Assembly (NCBI RefSeq): GCF_000280495.2
Contig: NZ_CP018016.1
Span: 2,294,001 to 2,358,000, forward strand
Direction: 5' to 3'
From: Kosakonia radicincitans DSM 16656
GTDB lineage: Bacteria; Pseudomonadota; Gammaproteobacteria; Enterobacterales; Enterobacteriaceae
DNA: 64,000 bases
The stretch's first letter is position 1. Each line of letters starts with the position of its first letter. Positions 48,158 to 56,505 of the stretch are shown in pieces. The notes under the pieces are model-generated. The model did no database searches. It was not told the origin of the DNA and worked only from the letters and a program-made list of their open reading frames with translations. A program made the translations under genes and the position numbers.

Positions 48158-48769
48158 ATGAATATTGCGGTTTTTCTCGACCCGCAAGGTCAGGTGGCGC
48201 CGCTCACCGCGCCTGGCACAGTGACGCTGTTTTCTCGTGATTGCGGACGCTGGCAGATTGCGCAACAAATTGCGTTCGATTTGTCGTCCTGTACATCGCT
48301 TGAAGCTTTTCGTGAACGGACGCTGGCGATGCTGGCGCAGCTACCTGCCTGCCGCCATTTCGTCACGCGCGAGGTGCAGGGTGCGCCGCGCGCCTGGTTC
48401 GATGGGCTCGGGTTGACTTTGTGGCAGTGTACGGGCGCGCCGGAACCGGCGCTGGACACCATTGCGCGGCAGCCCATGGAGCCGGAAGCGGTGACGCTGC
48501 CGCCGCAGGCGTTTGTCCGTTCTGGCGCTGAACCCGGCGAATTTTATGTCGATCTGATCGCCGCGCGACAGGCCGGAGCTGATGACACGCATACTGCGAA
48601 GTTGCTGCTGGTACCGTTGCTCGCTCGCGCAGAGTTCACGCGGCTGGAACTGCGGTGTGACCATGTGCCGAAATGGTTTGTTCGCCTTGCGGACTACCAC
48701 CTTCTGTATCACAGCACGCCGCTGGACGATGGCAACCTACGGGTGGTGGTGACAAAAACGGCGTCCTGA
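48158..48769 (+). CDS. anfO: Iron-only nitrogenase accessory protein AnfO
   Basis: AnfO is found only with iron-only nitrogenase. In Azotobacter it has been linked to correct maturation of the FeFe protein, avoiding the wrong cofactor. The 203-residue protein starts MNIAVFLDPQGQVAPLTAPG, the family's characteristic opening, followed by LFSRDCGRWQIAQQIAFDLS and CRHFVTREVQGAPRAWFDGLG. The C-terminal half (about 100-203) is less conserved and ends with LADYHLLYHSTPLDDGNLRV. A strong GGAGGAAAG site precedes ATG 48158. It is the last gene of the anfHDGK transcript before a palindromic terminator. Confidence 0.85.
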   Translation: MNIAVFLDPQGQVAPLTAPGTVTLFSRDCGRWQIAQQIAFDLSSCTSLEAFRERTLAMLAQLPACRHFVTREVQGAPRAWFDGLGLTLWQCTGAPEPALDTIARQPMEPEAVTLPPQAFVRSGAEPGEFYVDLIAARQAGADDTHTAKLLLVPLLARAEFTRLELRCDHVPKWFVRLADYHLLYHSTPLDDGNLRVVVTKTAS

Positions 48770-48784
48770 TGTCGGTAACGCGAC

Positions 48785-48810
48785 AAAAGTGTTCGCCGGG
48801 GAACACTTTT
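48785..48810. promoter_or_regulatory. Perfect palindrome before anfA: terminator and possible AnfA site
   Basis: AAAAGTGTTC and GAACACTTTT form exact 10-base arms around GCCGGG, 15 bases after anfO and 140 bases before anfA; one more T follows. As RNA it would be a terminator-like hairpin for the anf operon. The arm GAACACTTT also occurs in the anfH upstream region (42825-42833), which suggests that the element is also, or instead, a protein-binding site that could let AnfA control its own gene. No sigma-54 promoter is evident between it and anfA. Confidence 0.55.
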
Positions 48811-48949
48811 TGCCGGCATGGCGGTATGTGTGTTTTTTTTGGCCTGAATAATCAATAGATTGCATGTGAACTATACCATCTTGTGCTGGCGTTGATTTTG
48901 CACTGTTTACCTGCGGGCCTGTTCAGGAGGAGTTACCGGGAGATGCATC

Positions 48950-50500
48950 ATGCGCCATGAAAAAAACGCTGTTGCTGCAAACACGTTGTCGCCGGTGCTG
49001 ACAGGTGCGCTGTCATTCAGTTGCCGGTTGGGTGAGTGCCGCTCTGAACTGATGCCGCTGCTCTCTGAAGTGAGCAAAGTGGTCAGCGCAGGCGGCAGTT
49101 TAGCCAGCACGCTAAAGCTGGTGCTGGAGTTGATGCAAAAACATTTACAGGTGCAACGGGCGATGATCACCTTGTATGACGCCAGTTGCGATCAAATTTT
49201 TATTCATGAAAGTTATGGTTTGTCGCCGGAAGAGGCCGAAAAGGGCGTTTATGCGCCGGGCGAGGGGATCACCGGCAAAGTGATTGAAACACGTCAGCCG
49301 ATTATCGTGCCGCACATTGCTGACGATCCGCTGTTTTTAAACCGCACCGGCAGTTGGGATCGCCAGCGTGACGGACAACACTCTTTTATCTGCGTGCCAA
49401 TTATTCGCGGGCTGAAAGTGATGGGCACCATCGGCATTGAGCGGGTTTATCACAACGCGCAGCTCCGTTTTCTCGATCTTGAAGTGTTACGGGTGATTGC
49501 CGCCATTATTGCGCAGGCCGTGGAGCTGCATCTGCTTGAGCGCGCGCAGCAGAAAATAGTGCAGACGCATACGGCGCTGCACGGCGGAGAAAAATTCAAA
49601 CCGGCCAATATTATTGGCAACTCCCGCACCATGCAGCAGGTTTACCGGCTGATTGAGAAAGTCAGCCATGCGCGCACCACCGTGTTGATCCTCGGTGAAA
49701 GCGGCGTCGGTAAAGAACGTGTTGCCACCGCCATTCACCAGAACAGCCACTGCGCGGGCGGGCCATTTATCCGTTTTAACTGCGCGTCGCTGCCGGAGAG
49801 TGTGATTGAAAGCGAACTATTCGGCCACGAAAAGGGCGCATTTACCGGTGCCATCTCCCGGCGCGCCGGGCGGTTTGAAGAAGCGGATGGCGGGACGTTG
49901 TTTCTTGATGAAGTGGGGGAGTTATCGTTATCTGCGCAATCCAAATTGTTGCGGGTGATTCAGGAGCGCAGTTTCGAGCGGGTAGGCAGCAATGAAACCC
50001 TGAGCGTCAATGTGCGCATTCTTGCGGCAACGCACCGGGATTTGAGTGAAATGGTGGAGCAGGGCACTTTTCGTGAGGATCTCTACTATCGCTTAAATGT
50101 CTTTCCCGTCACCATTCCGCCGTTGCGCGAAAGGGGCAGCGACATTTTGATCCTTGCCGATCATTTTAACGCCCGCTTTGCCAGCGAGCAGGGCGTAGAC
50201 GTGCCGACCATCGCTACCCCTGCGTTGAATATGCTGCTCAACTATACGTGGCCGGGCAATGTGCGCGAGCTGGAAAATGTGATGGAACGGGCGGTATTGC
50301 TGGCGGATGAGGGGTTTATTCACAGTTATCATCTGCCCATTCATCTGCAACCGATTATTGACCATCTGACGGAGCAGGAAGGGCTGGAAGCGCGCCTGGC
50401 GCGGGTGGAATACGATCTCGCTGGTGAAATTTCAGGGCAATGTCTCGCGCGCAGCCAGCTATCTGAATATGACACGGCGCGCGCTGGGATTACGTCTTGA
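48950..50500 (+). CDS. anfA: AnfA, sigma-54 activator of iron-only nitrogenase, with frameshifted C-terminus
   Basis: AnfA activates anfHDGK. The 516-residue product has a GAF domain (about 50-205; a Cys at CRLGECRSE lies before it), and a complete AAA+ domain with GESGVGKE, the sigma-54 contact loop GAFTGA, FLDEVGEL and the sensor region LYYRLNVFPVTIPPLRERG. The DNA-binding Fis-type helix-turn-helix should follow residue ~485, but this frame instead reads GEISGQCLARSQL and stops. The proper helix-turn-helix, GNVSRAASYLNMTRRALGLR and on, is encoded in the +1 frame and ends at 50543. So a frameshift, probably with loss of a few bases, lies near 50415-50430. As read, the protein could not bind its enhancer. 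Confidence 0.9.
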   Translation: MRHEKNAVAANTLSPVLTGALSFSCRLGECRSELMPLLSEVSKVVSAGGSLASTLKLVLELMQKHLQVQRAMITLYDASCDQIFIHESYGLSPEEAEKGVYAPGEGITGKVIETRQPIIVPHIADDPLFLNRTGSWDRQRDGQHSFICVPIIRGLKVMGTIGIERVYHNAQLRFLDLEVLRVIAAIIAQAVELHLLERAQQKIVQTHTALHGGEKFKPANIIGNSRTMQQVYRLIEKVSHARTTVLILGESGVGKERVATAIHQNSHCAGGPFIRFNCASLPESVIESELFGHEKGAFTGAISRRAGRFEEADGGTLFLDEVGELSLSAQSKLLRVIQERSFERVGSNETLSVNVRILAATHRDLSEMVEQGTFREDLYYRLNVFPVTIPPLRERGSDILILADHFNARFASEQGVDVPTIATPALNMLLNYTWPGNVRELENVMERAVLLADEGFIHSYHLPIHLQPIIDHLTEQEGLEARLARVEYDLAGEISGQCLARSQLSEYDTARAGITS

Positions 50501-50543
50501 AAAATATCAGCTCAATTATAAACATTATCGTGGACAGTCCTGA
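50424..50543 (+). pseudogene. Out-of-frame helix-turn-helix segment of anfA
   Basis: In the frame shifted by one base relative to anfA, this stretch encodes VKFQGNVSRAASYLNMTRRA, continues LGLRLEKYQLNYKHYRGQS and stops at 50541-50543. The pattern GNVSRAA...L...RRALGLRL is the Fis-family helix-turn-helix normally found at the end of NifA, VnfA and AnfA. It has no start codon or ribosome site of its own. Restoring the frame would give an AnfA of about 530 residues, near the family's length. Confidence 0.8.
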
Positions 50544-50693
50544 GAATAACTATGTGGAATATTCCAGGATAGAAGGAAAAATGTCTTTATTTACTTTTAA
50601 CTGGTCACTGAGTATATTTCATCCCGTGCCTATCTTTGTCTTTCTCTTTCTCTTTGAGAATATGCACAGTTTAGTACCTGCATTTTTTAACTT

Positions 50694-50735
50694 GCCGTAC
50701 TGACGTTATTCATCCAGTCAGTACGGCTTTTTTTT
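50694..50735 (+). terminator. Rho-independent terminator of anfA
   Basis: An 11-base-pair stem, GCCGTACTGAC (50694-50704) with GTCAGTACGGC (50717-50727), is followed by eight T. It would end the anfA transcript. Confidence 0.92.
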
Positions 50736-50809
50736 GCTTTTCATCCCACTGATTACATACCGGTTTATCCTGCCGACAACCACACGTCCGAAGTCTCTTT
50801 CTGTTAAGC

Positions 50810-50824
50810 TGTGCATCATGCACA
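50810..50824. promoter_or_regulatory. Short perfect palindrome upstream of the secreted protease
   Basis: TGTGCAT-C-ATGCACA is an exact 7-base inverted repeat about 220 bases before the protease start. It could be an operator; I do not recognise the factor. Confidence 0.3.
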
Positions 50825-51039
50825 ATGCCTAAAAATATTCTGGCTAGAGAATATTCCCGCAAATAAGAAAACTGTCTGTATTTACAGAAGGATTGTTGAT
50901 TTATATATTCCCCGGACTGTGTTTTTCTTTGTTTATTTTTATTCGGGAATAAGCAGGCATTTTACACTGAATGATTTCAATTGATCGCGCTGATGGAATT
51001 ACGGAAGCTGGCGCGGCTTTTTATCCTGGAGATTTAATA

Positions 51040-51843
51040 GTGAAAGCAAAACTGATTGCCGCTGCATTAGCGGCGGCGTTTATCGTGCCGATGGCGACCA
51101 TGCAAACGGCTGCCGCCAGCGAGGCTGCTGCGCGTATCGTCAACGGATCGACGGCAATAGCCGGTGAATTCCCTGATTTTATTACCATCAGCAAAGGTAC
51201 GACGGTAGCGGGTCATGTCTGCGGCGGCGTGCTGGTTAACTCCCGCTGGGCGGTTACGGCGGCGCACTGTGTTTCGCATTTTGATACCAGCACGGCGAGT
51301 ATCATGGTCGGGATGGAAAGCTACACCCCGCTGGTGAAGAAAGACCAGGTTTCCATCGAGAAAGTGATTGTTCATCCTGACTATGACACGACCACGCTTG
51401 GCGGTACGGCGAAAAACGATCTTGCGCTGATTAAGCTGTCCCGTGCGGCGAACAGCAGCAACTTCGCCAGGCTGGCCGGTTTAAACCCGGAGCAGGATCC
51501 GCCTGCTGCACTGACCAATATTCCGCTGACGGCAGTGGGTTTTGGCGATAACGCAAATGGCGTGCGCCCGAATGTGCTGAATAAAAAAACGCTGGTCGCT
51601 CTGCCGGATAAGATGTGCACCGACGTTCCGGCGGGCTACCCGGCGACCAACCAGGATCCGGCTTTCCATGTCTGCGCAGGTAGCGGCACGGCGGGCGGTG
51701 ATTCCGGCGGCCCGCTGTATGCCGATTACAACGGCAACCGCTATGTCGTGGGCCTGGTTTCCCGTAGCTTAATTGCCCCGGCTGAGCAGTTCACCCGCGT
51801 GAGCAAATTTGCCGAGTGGATCAAGGCGACGGCGGTAGAATAA
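51040..51843 (+). CDS. Secreted S1-family (trypsin-fold) serine protease
   Basis: The 267-residue protein starts at GTG 51040 after a CTGGAG site and has a signal peptide (VKAKLIAAALAAAFIVPMAT, cleavage likely after an Ala near residue 26). A mature N-terminus close to RIVNGS looks like the activation site of trypsin-type proteases. The catalytic triad is His76 (TAAHC), Asp127 (NDLALIKL) and Ser222 (GDSGGPLY). The residue six positions before Ser222 is Gly, not Asp, so cleavage after Lys or Arg is not expected. Four Cys could form two disulfides. S1 trypsin-fold proteases with such short mature chains are uncommon in Enterobacteriaceae. Function unknown; it probably acts in the periplasm or outside the cell. 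Confidence 0.88.
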   Translation: MKAKLIAAALAAAFIVPMATMQTAAASEAAARIVNGSTAIAGEFPDFITISKGTTVAGHVCGGVLVNSRWAVTAAHCVSHFDTSTASIMVGMESYTPLVKKDQVSIEKVIVHPDYDTTTLGGTAKNDLALIKLSRAANSSNFARLAGLNPEQDPPAALTNIPLTAVGFGDNANGVRPNVLNKKTLVALPDKMCTDVPAGYPATNQDPAFHVCAGSGTAGGDSGGPLYADYNGNRYVVGLVSRSLIAPAEQFTRVSKFAEWIKATAVE

Positions 51844-51874
51844 CTAACTGAATAGTATGGCTATTTTGGCCATA

Positions 51875-53626
51875 CTATTTTGCCAGCCGTCGATACAGCG
51901 TGCTGCGCGAAATACCGAGTTTTTTCGCCGCAAGGCTCATATTTCCCTGCGCTTGCGCAATGGCGCTCTGTTCGTCGTTGGGCCGTTGCGGCGCTGGCAC
52001 GGCGTGGATTTCGCCGGGCAGATCGGTAAGCCTAATCTGATCGCCATCTTCTGCCAGCGCCATTAATACCCGTAGCTGGCTCAACAACTGACGCACATTG
52101 CCCGGCCACGGCCGGTGCGCGAGCGTGTTCACCACCTCATCGCTTAACGTCAGCCCACGGCTGGCGGCACCCAGTTCGCGCCACAATTTCTGGATAAACC
52201 CCTCTTTATGCTGCCATTCACGCAGCGGCGGAATTCGCAGGTGAAACTCCTGAATGCGATACAGCAGATCCTCGCGAAACGTGCCTGCCTGCACCCGCGC
52301 GGCCAGATCCTGATGTGTTGCGCAGATCAAAGCAAAATTCACATCCCAACTGCTATTGGCACCCAGCGGCGTCACTTTTTTCTCCTGCAACACGCGCAGC
52401 AGGCGGGTTTGCAGCGCCAGCGGCATATCGCCGATTTCATCAAGAAACAGCACGCCGCCATCCGCTTCGCGGCATTTGCCGATATAGCCTTTCGGGCTGG
52501 CGCCGGTAAAAGCGCCGGGAACATAGCCGAACAGCTCTGATTCAATCAGATGTTCGGGTAACGCGGCACAGTTGATGGCGACGAAATTGCCCGCATGCCA
52601 CTGGCTGCGGCTGTACAACTCGCGTGCCAGATACTCTTTGCCAGAGCCGGTTTCACCGGTAATGCACAACGCAATCCCGGCATTCACAATGCGCAGCGCT
52701 TTCTCTTTTTCGATACCGTGCTGTTCTGTCTGCTGCGCGCTGCCGCGTCCGCTAAAACGGCGGGCTGGCAGCGTCTGGCGGGCATAGAAACGTTGATGAT
52801 TACCGGTTTCCAGCACTGTTTCACCGGCGCGTAGCTCAAGGCCGGGAAATAGCGCATCCAGCTCAAGTGCGCCAAAATGACCGCTGGTCAGGGCGAAAGC
52901 ATCCATCGCCAGTTTATTGGCGCCGAGCAGCGTGCGATCGTCAAAAATCAGCAGTAACTCCTGCGCGGTGCCGAGGATTTTTTCATCATGATGCAGGCTT
53001 AATAACCAGCGATTAGCGCCCCGAGCGCTGGTGGCCCAGGCGTGTTCTATCTGGCATACCGTGCGGCGGATCAATGCGGCGGCATCATGGCGCGGCGTCA
53101 TCGCCGGAGTGGAGAGATCCAGCACTCCGGCAACCTGGCCGTCGGGGCGAAACACCGGCGCGGCCGAGCAGAACAACCCGGCGTTACGGCTCAGATAGTG
53201 TTCGCCGCCAGCCACTTCACAATGTTGCTGGAGCGCCAGCGCAGTGCCGATAGCGTTGGTGCCGCGCGCATGTTCACCCCACAGATTGCCGGGCGACAAC
53301 GCATAGCGCTGCGCTTTGTGCAGAAAATCGCTGTTGCCGTGCGTTTCCAGCACTAGCCCGGTCGCGTCGGACATCACCATAATCGACGGGTGTTTGTTCA
53401 GCTCCGGCCGCAGCCGCGCCAGTAAAGGAGCAACCAGGTGTTTCACCCAGCCATTTTCCGCACGCGCATCTTTCAGCATCGCGTTAGCCACCCAGGGCTG
53501 GGCGTCATCATCCCGTGTCAGCCCATAGTTAAGGCTACGTTGCCAGGAATCCTGCAACTGGCAAGGCAGACCGGAACGGGTTGTTGGCAAAGTGTCTACG
53601 CGTGTCGGCATGTTACTCTCCGGCAA
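51875..53626 (-). CDS. AcoR-like sigma-54 activator of aldehyde/alcohol metabolism
   Basis: A bacterial enhancer-binding protein of 583 residues in the AcoR/DhaR group. The N-terminal sensor part has LQDSWQRSLNYGL and a GAF domain with GNLWGEHARGTNAIGTAL. The AAA+ domain (about 300-500) has GETGSGKE, the loop GAFTGA, FLDEIGDMP and REDLLYRI. The C-terminal helix-turn-helix is NMSLAAKKLGISRSTLYRRL and is intact. It is divergent from an aldehyde dehydrogenase gene with a sigma-54 promoter, so it very likely controls that gene and the adjacent alcohol dehydrogenase. The inducer may be an alcohol, aldehyde or acetoin. Start ATG 53626 or 53611. Confidence 0.88.
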   Translation of the reverse strand: MPESNMPTRVDTLPTTRSGLPCQLQDSWQRSLNYGLTRDDDAQPWVANAMLKDARAENGWVKHLVAPLLARLRPELNKHPSIMVMSDATGLVLETHGNSDFLHKAQRYALSPGNLWGEHARGTNAIGTALALQQHCEVAGGEHYLSRNAGLFCSAAPVFRPDGQVAGVLDLSTPAMTPRHDAAALIRRTVCQIEHAWATSARGANRWLLSLHHDEKILGTAQELLLIFDDRTLLGANKLAMDAFALTSGHFGALELDALFPGLELRAGETVLETGNHQRFYARQTLPARRFSGRGSAQQTEQHGIEKEKALRIVNAGIALCITGETGSGKEYLARELYSRSQWHAGNFVAINCAALPEHLIESELFGYVPGAFTGASPKGYIGKCREADGGVLFLDEIGDMPLALQTRLLRVLQEKKVTPLGANSSWDVNFALICATHQDLAARVQAGTFREDLLYRIQEFHLRIPPLREWQHKEGFIQKLWRELGAASRGLTLSDEVVNTLAHRPWPGNVRQLLSQLRVLMALAEDGDQIRLTDLPGEIHAVPAPQRPNDEQSAIAQAQGNMSLAAKKLGISRSTLYRRLAK

Positions 53627-53641
53627 TTACAATGTTACATT

Positions 53642-53684
53642 TGTGTAGCATAAGAGTGTCTCGTGTGTAGCGACGTGCGACACA
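53642..53684. promoter_or_regulatory. Candidate binding sites for the AcoR-like activator
   Basis: TGTGTAGC occurs at 53642-53649 and again at 53664-53671, 22 bases or about two helix turns apart. GCGACACA at 53677-53684 is an inverted near-match (7 of 8) to the second copy. The cluster lies about 120-160 bases before the sigma-54 promoter of the aldehyde dehydrogenase, as expected of an enhancer. Confidence 0.5.
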
Positions 53685-53802
53685 ATTCCTGTACTCGCTT
53701 GCACATCATTTTTTGCCGTTTTGTACGATTAATCTTTAAACCCGCCTGTTATTCATTGTTTCTCAAAGAGAAAATCCATTTACCCTTATGTCAGCAGCAA
53801 TC

Positions 53803-53818
53803 TGGCATAAGAAGTGCT
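53803..53818 (+). promoter_or_regulatory. Sigma-54 promoter of the aldehyde dehydrogenase gene
   Basis: TGGCAT at 53803-53808 and GTGCT at 53814-53818 put GG and GC exactly 10 bases apart, matching the -24/-12 type. Transcription would start near 53829, about 56 bases before the ATG. The divergent gene encodes a sigma-54 activator, which supports it. Confidence 0.72.
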
Positions 53819-53884
53819 TATGTTCCTTTGTCCGCCCTGGCGCGAGACGCCTCACCTGTACCGATAATAAAAGAGGAACATCTG

Positions 53885-55405
53885 ATGAAATACGCTCACC
53901 CTGGCCTTGATGGCGCAAAAGTCTCTTTTAAACAGCGTTATGGCAACTATATCGACGGAAAATTTGTAGACCCGGTAGAGGGCGGCTGGTTTACCAATAC
54001 CTCGCCGGTAACCGGACAGGTGATTGCCGAATTCCCGCGTTCGGGCGCGGTGGATATAGAGAAGGCTCTGGATGCAGCGCATGCTGCCGCCGACGCCTGG
54101 GGAAAAACCAGCGTGCAGGAACGTTCGAATGTGCTGCTGGCGATTGCAGACCGCATTGAAGCCAATCTGGAAGTGCTGGCGTTAACAGAAACATGGGACA
54201 ACGGGAAACCTATCCGCGAAACGATGGGGGCGGATATTCCGCTGGCGGTTGATCACTTCCGCTACTTTGCCGGTTGCATCCGGGCGCAGGAAGGCACAGC
54301 CGCGGAAATCGACAGCAATACGGTGGCTTATCATATCTATGAACCGCTCGGTGTGGTCGGGCAGATCATTCCGTGGAACTTCCCGATTTTAATGGCGGCC
54401 TGGAAACTGGCGCCTGCGCTGGCGGCGGGTAACTGCGTGGTGCTGAAACCCGCAGAGCAAACGCCGCTCGGTATCTGCGTGCTGATGGAGCTGATTGGCG
54501 ATCTGCTGCCAAAAGGCGTGCTCAATGTGGTTCATGGCTTTGGTACGGAAGCGGGCGAACCGCTGGCGCGCAGCAAACGCATTGAGAAAATTGCTTTTAC
54601 CGGCTCGACGCCGATAGGTCGCCACATCCTCTCCTGCGCGGCGGAAAACATTATTCCCAGCACCGTCGAGCTGGGTGGTAAATCCCCCAATATTTACTTT
54701 GAAGATGTGCTGAATGGCGATGCTGAATTTATCGATAAAGCCGTCGAAGGCGTTGTGCTTGGCTTCTTCAATCAGGGCGAAGTCTGTACCTGTCCGTCCC
54801 GCGTGTTGGTGCAGGAGTCCATCTATCCGCAGTTCGTGGAAAAAGTGCTGGCGCGTATGGAAAACATCCGCAAAGGCGACCCCTTTGACACCGAGACAAT
54901 GATCGGCGCGCAGGCTTCGCAGGAGCAGTACGACAAAATCCTTTCCTATATCAATATCGCCCGTGAAGAAGGGGGCGAAATCATCACCGGCGGCGAGCTG
55001 ATCAAGCACGGGGATAGCCTGCAAAACGGCTTCTACATTCAGCCGACATTGATTAAAGGCCATAACGGCATGCGCTGTTTCCAGGAAGAAATTTTTGGGC
55101 CGGTGCTCGGGATCACCACTTTCAAAGATGAGGCTGAAGCGCTGCGTATTGCCAACGATACCGAATTCGGTCTTGGCGCCGGGGTGTGGACGCTGGATAT
55201 CAACCGCGCATGGCGCATGGGGCGCGGCATTAAAGCCGGGCGCGTGTGGACTAACTGTTACCACCTCTATCCGGCACATGCGGCTTTTGGCGGGTACAAA
55301 AATTCGGGCGTTGGGCGCGAAACGCACAAGCTGGCGCTGAGTCATTATCAGCAGATTAAAAACCTGCTGGTCAGCTACAGCGGAACGCCACTGGGTCTGT
55401 ATTAA
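53885..55405 (+). CDS. NAD-dependent aldehyde dehydrogenase (AldB/AcoD/ExaC type)
   Basis: The 506-residue enzyme oxidises aldehydes, most likely acetaldehyde, to acids. It has [49 protein letters not shown], the general-base segment VELGGKSPN and the nucleophile in [17 protein letters not shown]. The C-terminal [23 protein letters not shown] is typical of the AldB/AcoD group. Start ATG 53885 has a GAGGAA site; the frame further upstream contains the promoter and is not coding. It is followed after 27 bases by an alcohol dehydrogenase gene, so the pair could oxidise ethanol to acetate. Confidence 0.92.
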   Translation: MKYAHPGLDGAKVSFKQRYGNYIDGKFVDPVEGGWFTNTSPVTGQVIAEFPRSGAVDIEKALDAAHAAADAWGKTSVQERSNVLLAIADRIEANLEVLALTETWDNGKPIRETMGADIPLAVDHFRYFAGCIRAQEGTAAEIDSNTVAYHIYEPLGVVGQIIPWNFPILMAAWKLAPALAAGNCVVLKPAEQTPLGICVLMELIGDLLPKGVLNVVHGFGTEAGEPLARSKRIEKIAFTGSTPIGRHILSCAAENIIPSTVELGGKSPNIYFEDVLNGDAEFIDKAVEGVVLGFFNQGEVCTCPSRVLVQESIYPQFVEKVLARMENIRKGDPFDTETMIGAQASQEQYDKILSYINIAREEGGEIITGGELIKHGDSLQNGFYIQPTLIKGHNGMRCFQEEIFGPVLGITTFKDEAEALRIANDTEFGLGAGVWTLDINRAWRMGRGIKAGRVWTNCYHLYPAHAAFGGYKNSGVGRETHKLALSHYQQIKNLLVSYSGTPLGLY

Positions 55406-55432
55406 TCAATCTCATCAGGATGAGGTAATGAT

Positions 55433-56464
55433 ATGCAATTGAAAACGATGAAAGCGGCAGTGGTTAAAGCATTCGGGCAACCGCTGGTGATTGAAGAGGT
55501 AATGGTGCCTGCGGTAGCGCCGGGCAAAATTCTGGTCAAGATCGAGGCGACCGGCGTTTGCCATACCGATTTGCATGCCGCAGAAGGCGACTGGCCGGTG
55601 AAACCGAATCCGCCGTTTATTCCCGGCCACGAAGGCGTTGGTCACGTGGTTGCGGTGGGGCCGGGCGTGACGCATGTGAAAGAGGGCGATCGGGTTGGCG
55701 TGCCGTGGCTTTATTCTGCCTGCGGGCACTGCGAACACTGCCTGAGCGGCTGGGAGACCTTGTGCCACGGGCAACAGAACTCCGGTTATTCGGTAAACGG
55801 TACTTTTGCCGAATATTGCCTGGCGGACGCCAACTATGTCGGCATCCTGCCGGATAACGTCGAATTCCACACGATTGCGCCAATCCTCTGTGCCGGGGTA
55901 ACGGTTTACAAAGGGCTGAAGATGACGGAAGCCCGCGCCGGTGAATGGGTGGTGATCTCCGGGATCGGCGGTCTGGGTCATCTGGCGATCCAGTATGCCG
56001 TGGCGATGGGGATGAATGTGGCGGCGGTGGACATTGACAACGACAAGCTCGAATTTGCTCGTCGGCTCGGCGCATCGGTGGTCGTCAATGGGCGCGAAGA
56101 GGATCCCGGCAAGCGCTTCCACGCCGAGTTTGGCGGCGCGCACGGCGTGCTGGTCACGGCGGTGTCACCAAAAGCGTTTGAACAGGCAACCACCATGATG
56201 CGCCGCGGCGGGACGATGGTGCTAAATGGGCTGCCGCCGGGTAAATTCGACCTCTCGATCTTCGACATGGTGCTGGATGGCATCACCGTGCGCGGCTCCA
56301 TTGTGGGAACGCGCAAAGATCTGCAAGAGGCGCTGGATTTTGCCGGGCGCAATAAAGTGCATGCGGAAATTGCCGTTGAACCGCTGGAGAATATCAACAG
56401 CATCTTTGATCGGATGCGCGCCGGGAAAATCACCGGCCGCATCGTGGTGGATATGTCGTTGTGA
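55433..56464 (+). CDS. adhP: Zinc-dependent alcohol dehydrogenase (AdhP-like)
   Basis: A medium-chain alcohol dehydrogenase of 343 residues. Catalytic zinc ligands are in GVCHTDLHA and GHEGVGHV; the structural zinc site is [15 protein letters not shown]. The NAD-binding motif is GIGGLGHLA, and Asp in [13 protein letters not shown] indicates NAD preference. It is collinear with E. coli AdhP (336), an ethanol-induced enzyme. It lies 27 bases after the aldehyde dehydrogenase in the same direction and ends at a strong terminator, so the two form one transcript under the sigma-54 promoter. Confidence 0.9.
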   Translation: MQLKTMKAAVVKAFGQPLVIEEVMVPAVAPGKILVKIEATGVCHTDLHAAEGDWPVKPNPPFIPGHEGVGHVVAVGPGVTHVKEGDRVGVPWLYSACGHCEHCLSGWETLCHGQQNSGYSVNGTFAEYCLADANYVGILPDNVEFHTIAPILCAGVTVYKGLKMTEARAGEWVVISGIGGLGHLAIQYAVAMGMNVAAVDIDNDKLEFARRLGASVVVNGREEDPGKRFHAEFGGAHGVLVTAVSPKAFEQATTMMRRGGTMVLNGLPPGKFDLSIFDMVLDGITVRGSIVGTRKDLQEALDFAGRNKVHAEIAVEPLENINSIFDRMRAGKITGRIVVDMSL

Positions 56465-56479
56465 TAGTGTTGCGATAAA

Positions 56480-56504
56480 AAAACGGGGCGCTATGCCCCG
56501 TTTT
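56480..56504. terminator. Bidirectional terminator between adhP and the hydrolase gene
   Basis: Stem AAAACGGGGC (56480-56489) with GCCCCGTTTT (56495-56504) around a 5-base loop. It ends adhP on the plus strand and lies directly after the stop of the convergent hydrolase gene. Confidence 0.9.
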
Positions 56505-56505
56505 G

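Larger units (their letters stand above)
50544..51039. other. Spacer after anfA: terminator and a small dyad
   Basis: About 500 bases without a convincing gene. A frame of 68 codons (50497-50703) overlaps the end of anfA and runs into the terminator stem; it has no ribosome site and I do not accept it. The strong terminator at 50694-50735 ends the anf region. A palindrome is at 50810-50824. The remaining AT-rich part should hold the protease promoter. Confidence 0.6.

Noticed and set aside
48811..48949. Sigma-54 promoter directly before anfA
   Set aside because: A TGGCCTGA and a later TTGCAT exist, but GG and GC are far more than 10 bases apart, so the spacing is wrong.
50497..50703. 68-codon frame after anfA
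   Set aside because: It overlaps the anfA end and its out-of-frame helix-turn-helix, has no ribosome site, and its stop lies inside the terminator stem.
53663..53884. 74-codon extension of the aldehyde dehydrogenase
   Set aside because: The stretch holds the sigma-54 promoter and enhancer repeats, and the protein family begins at ATG 53885.
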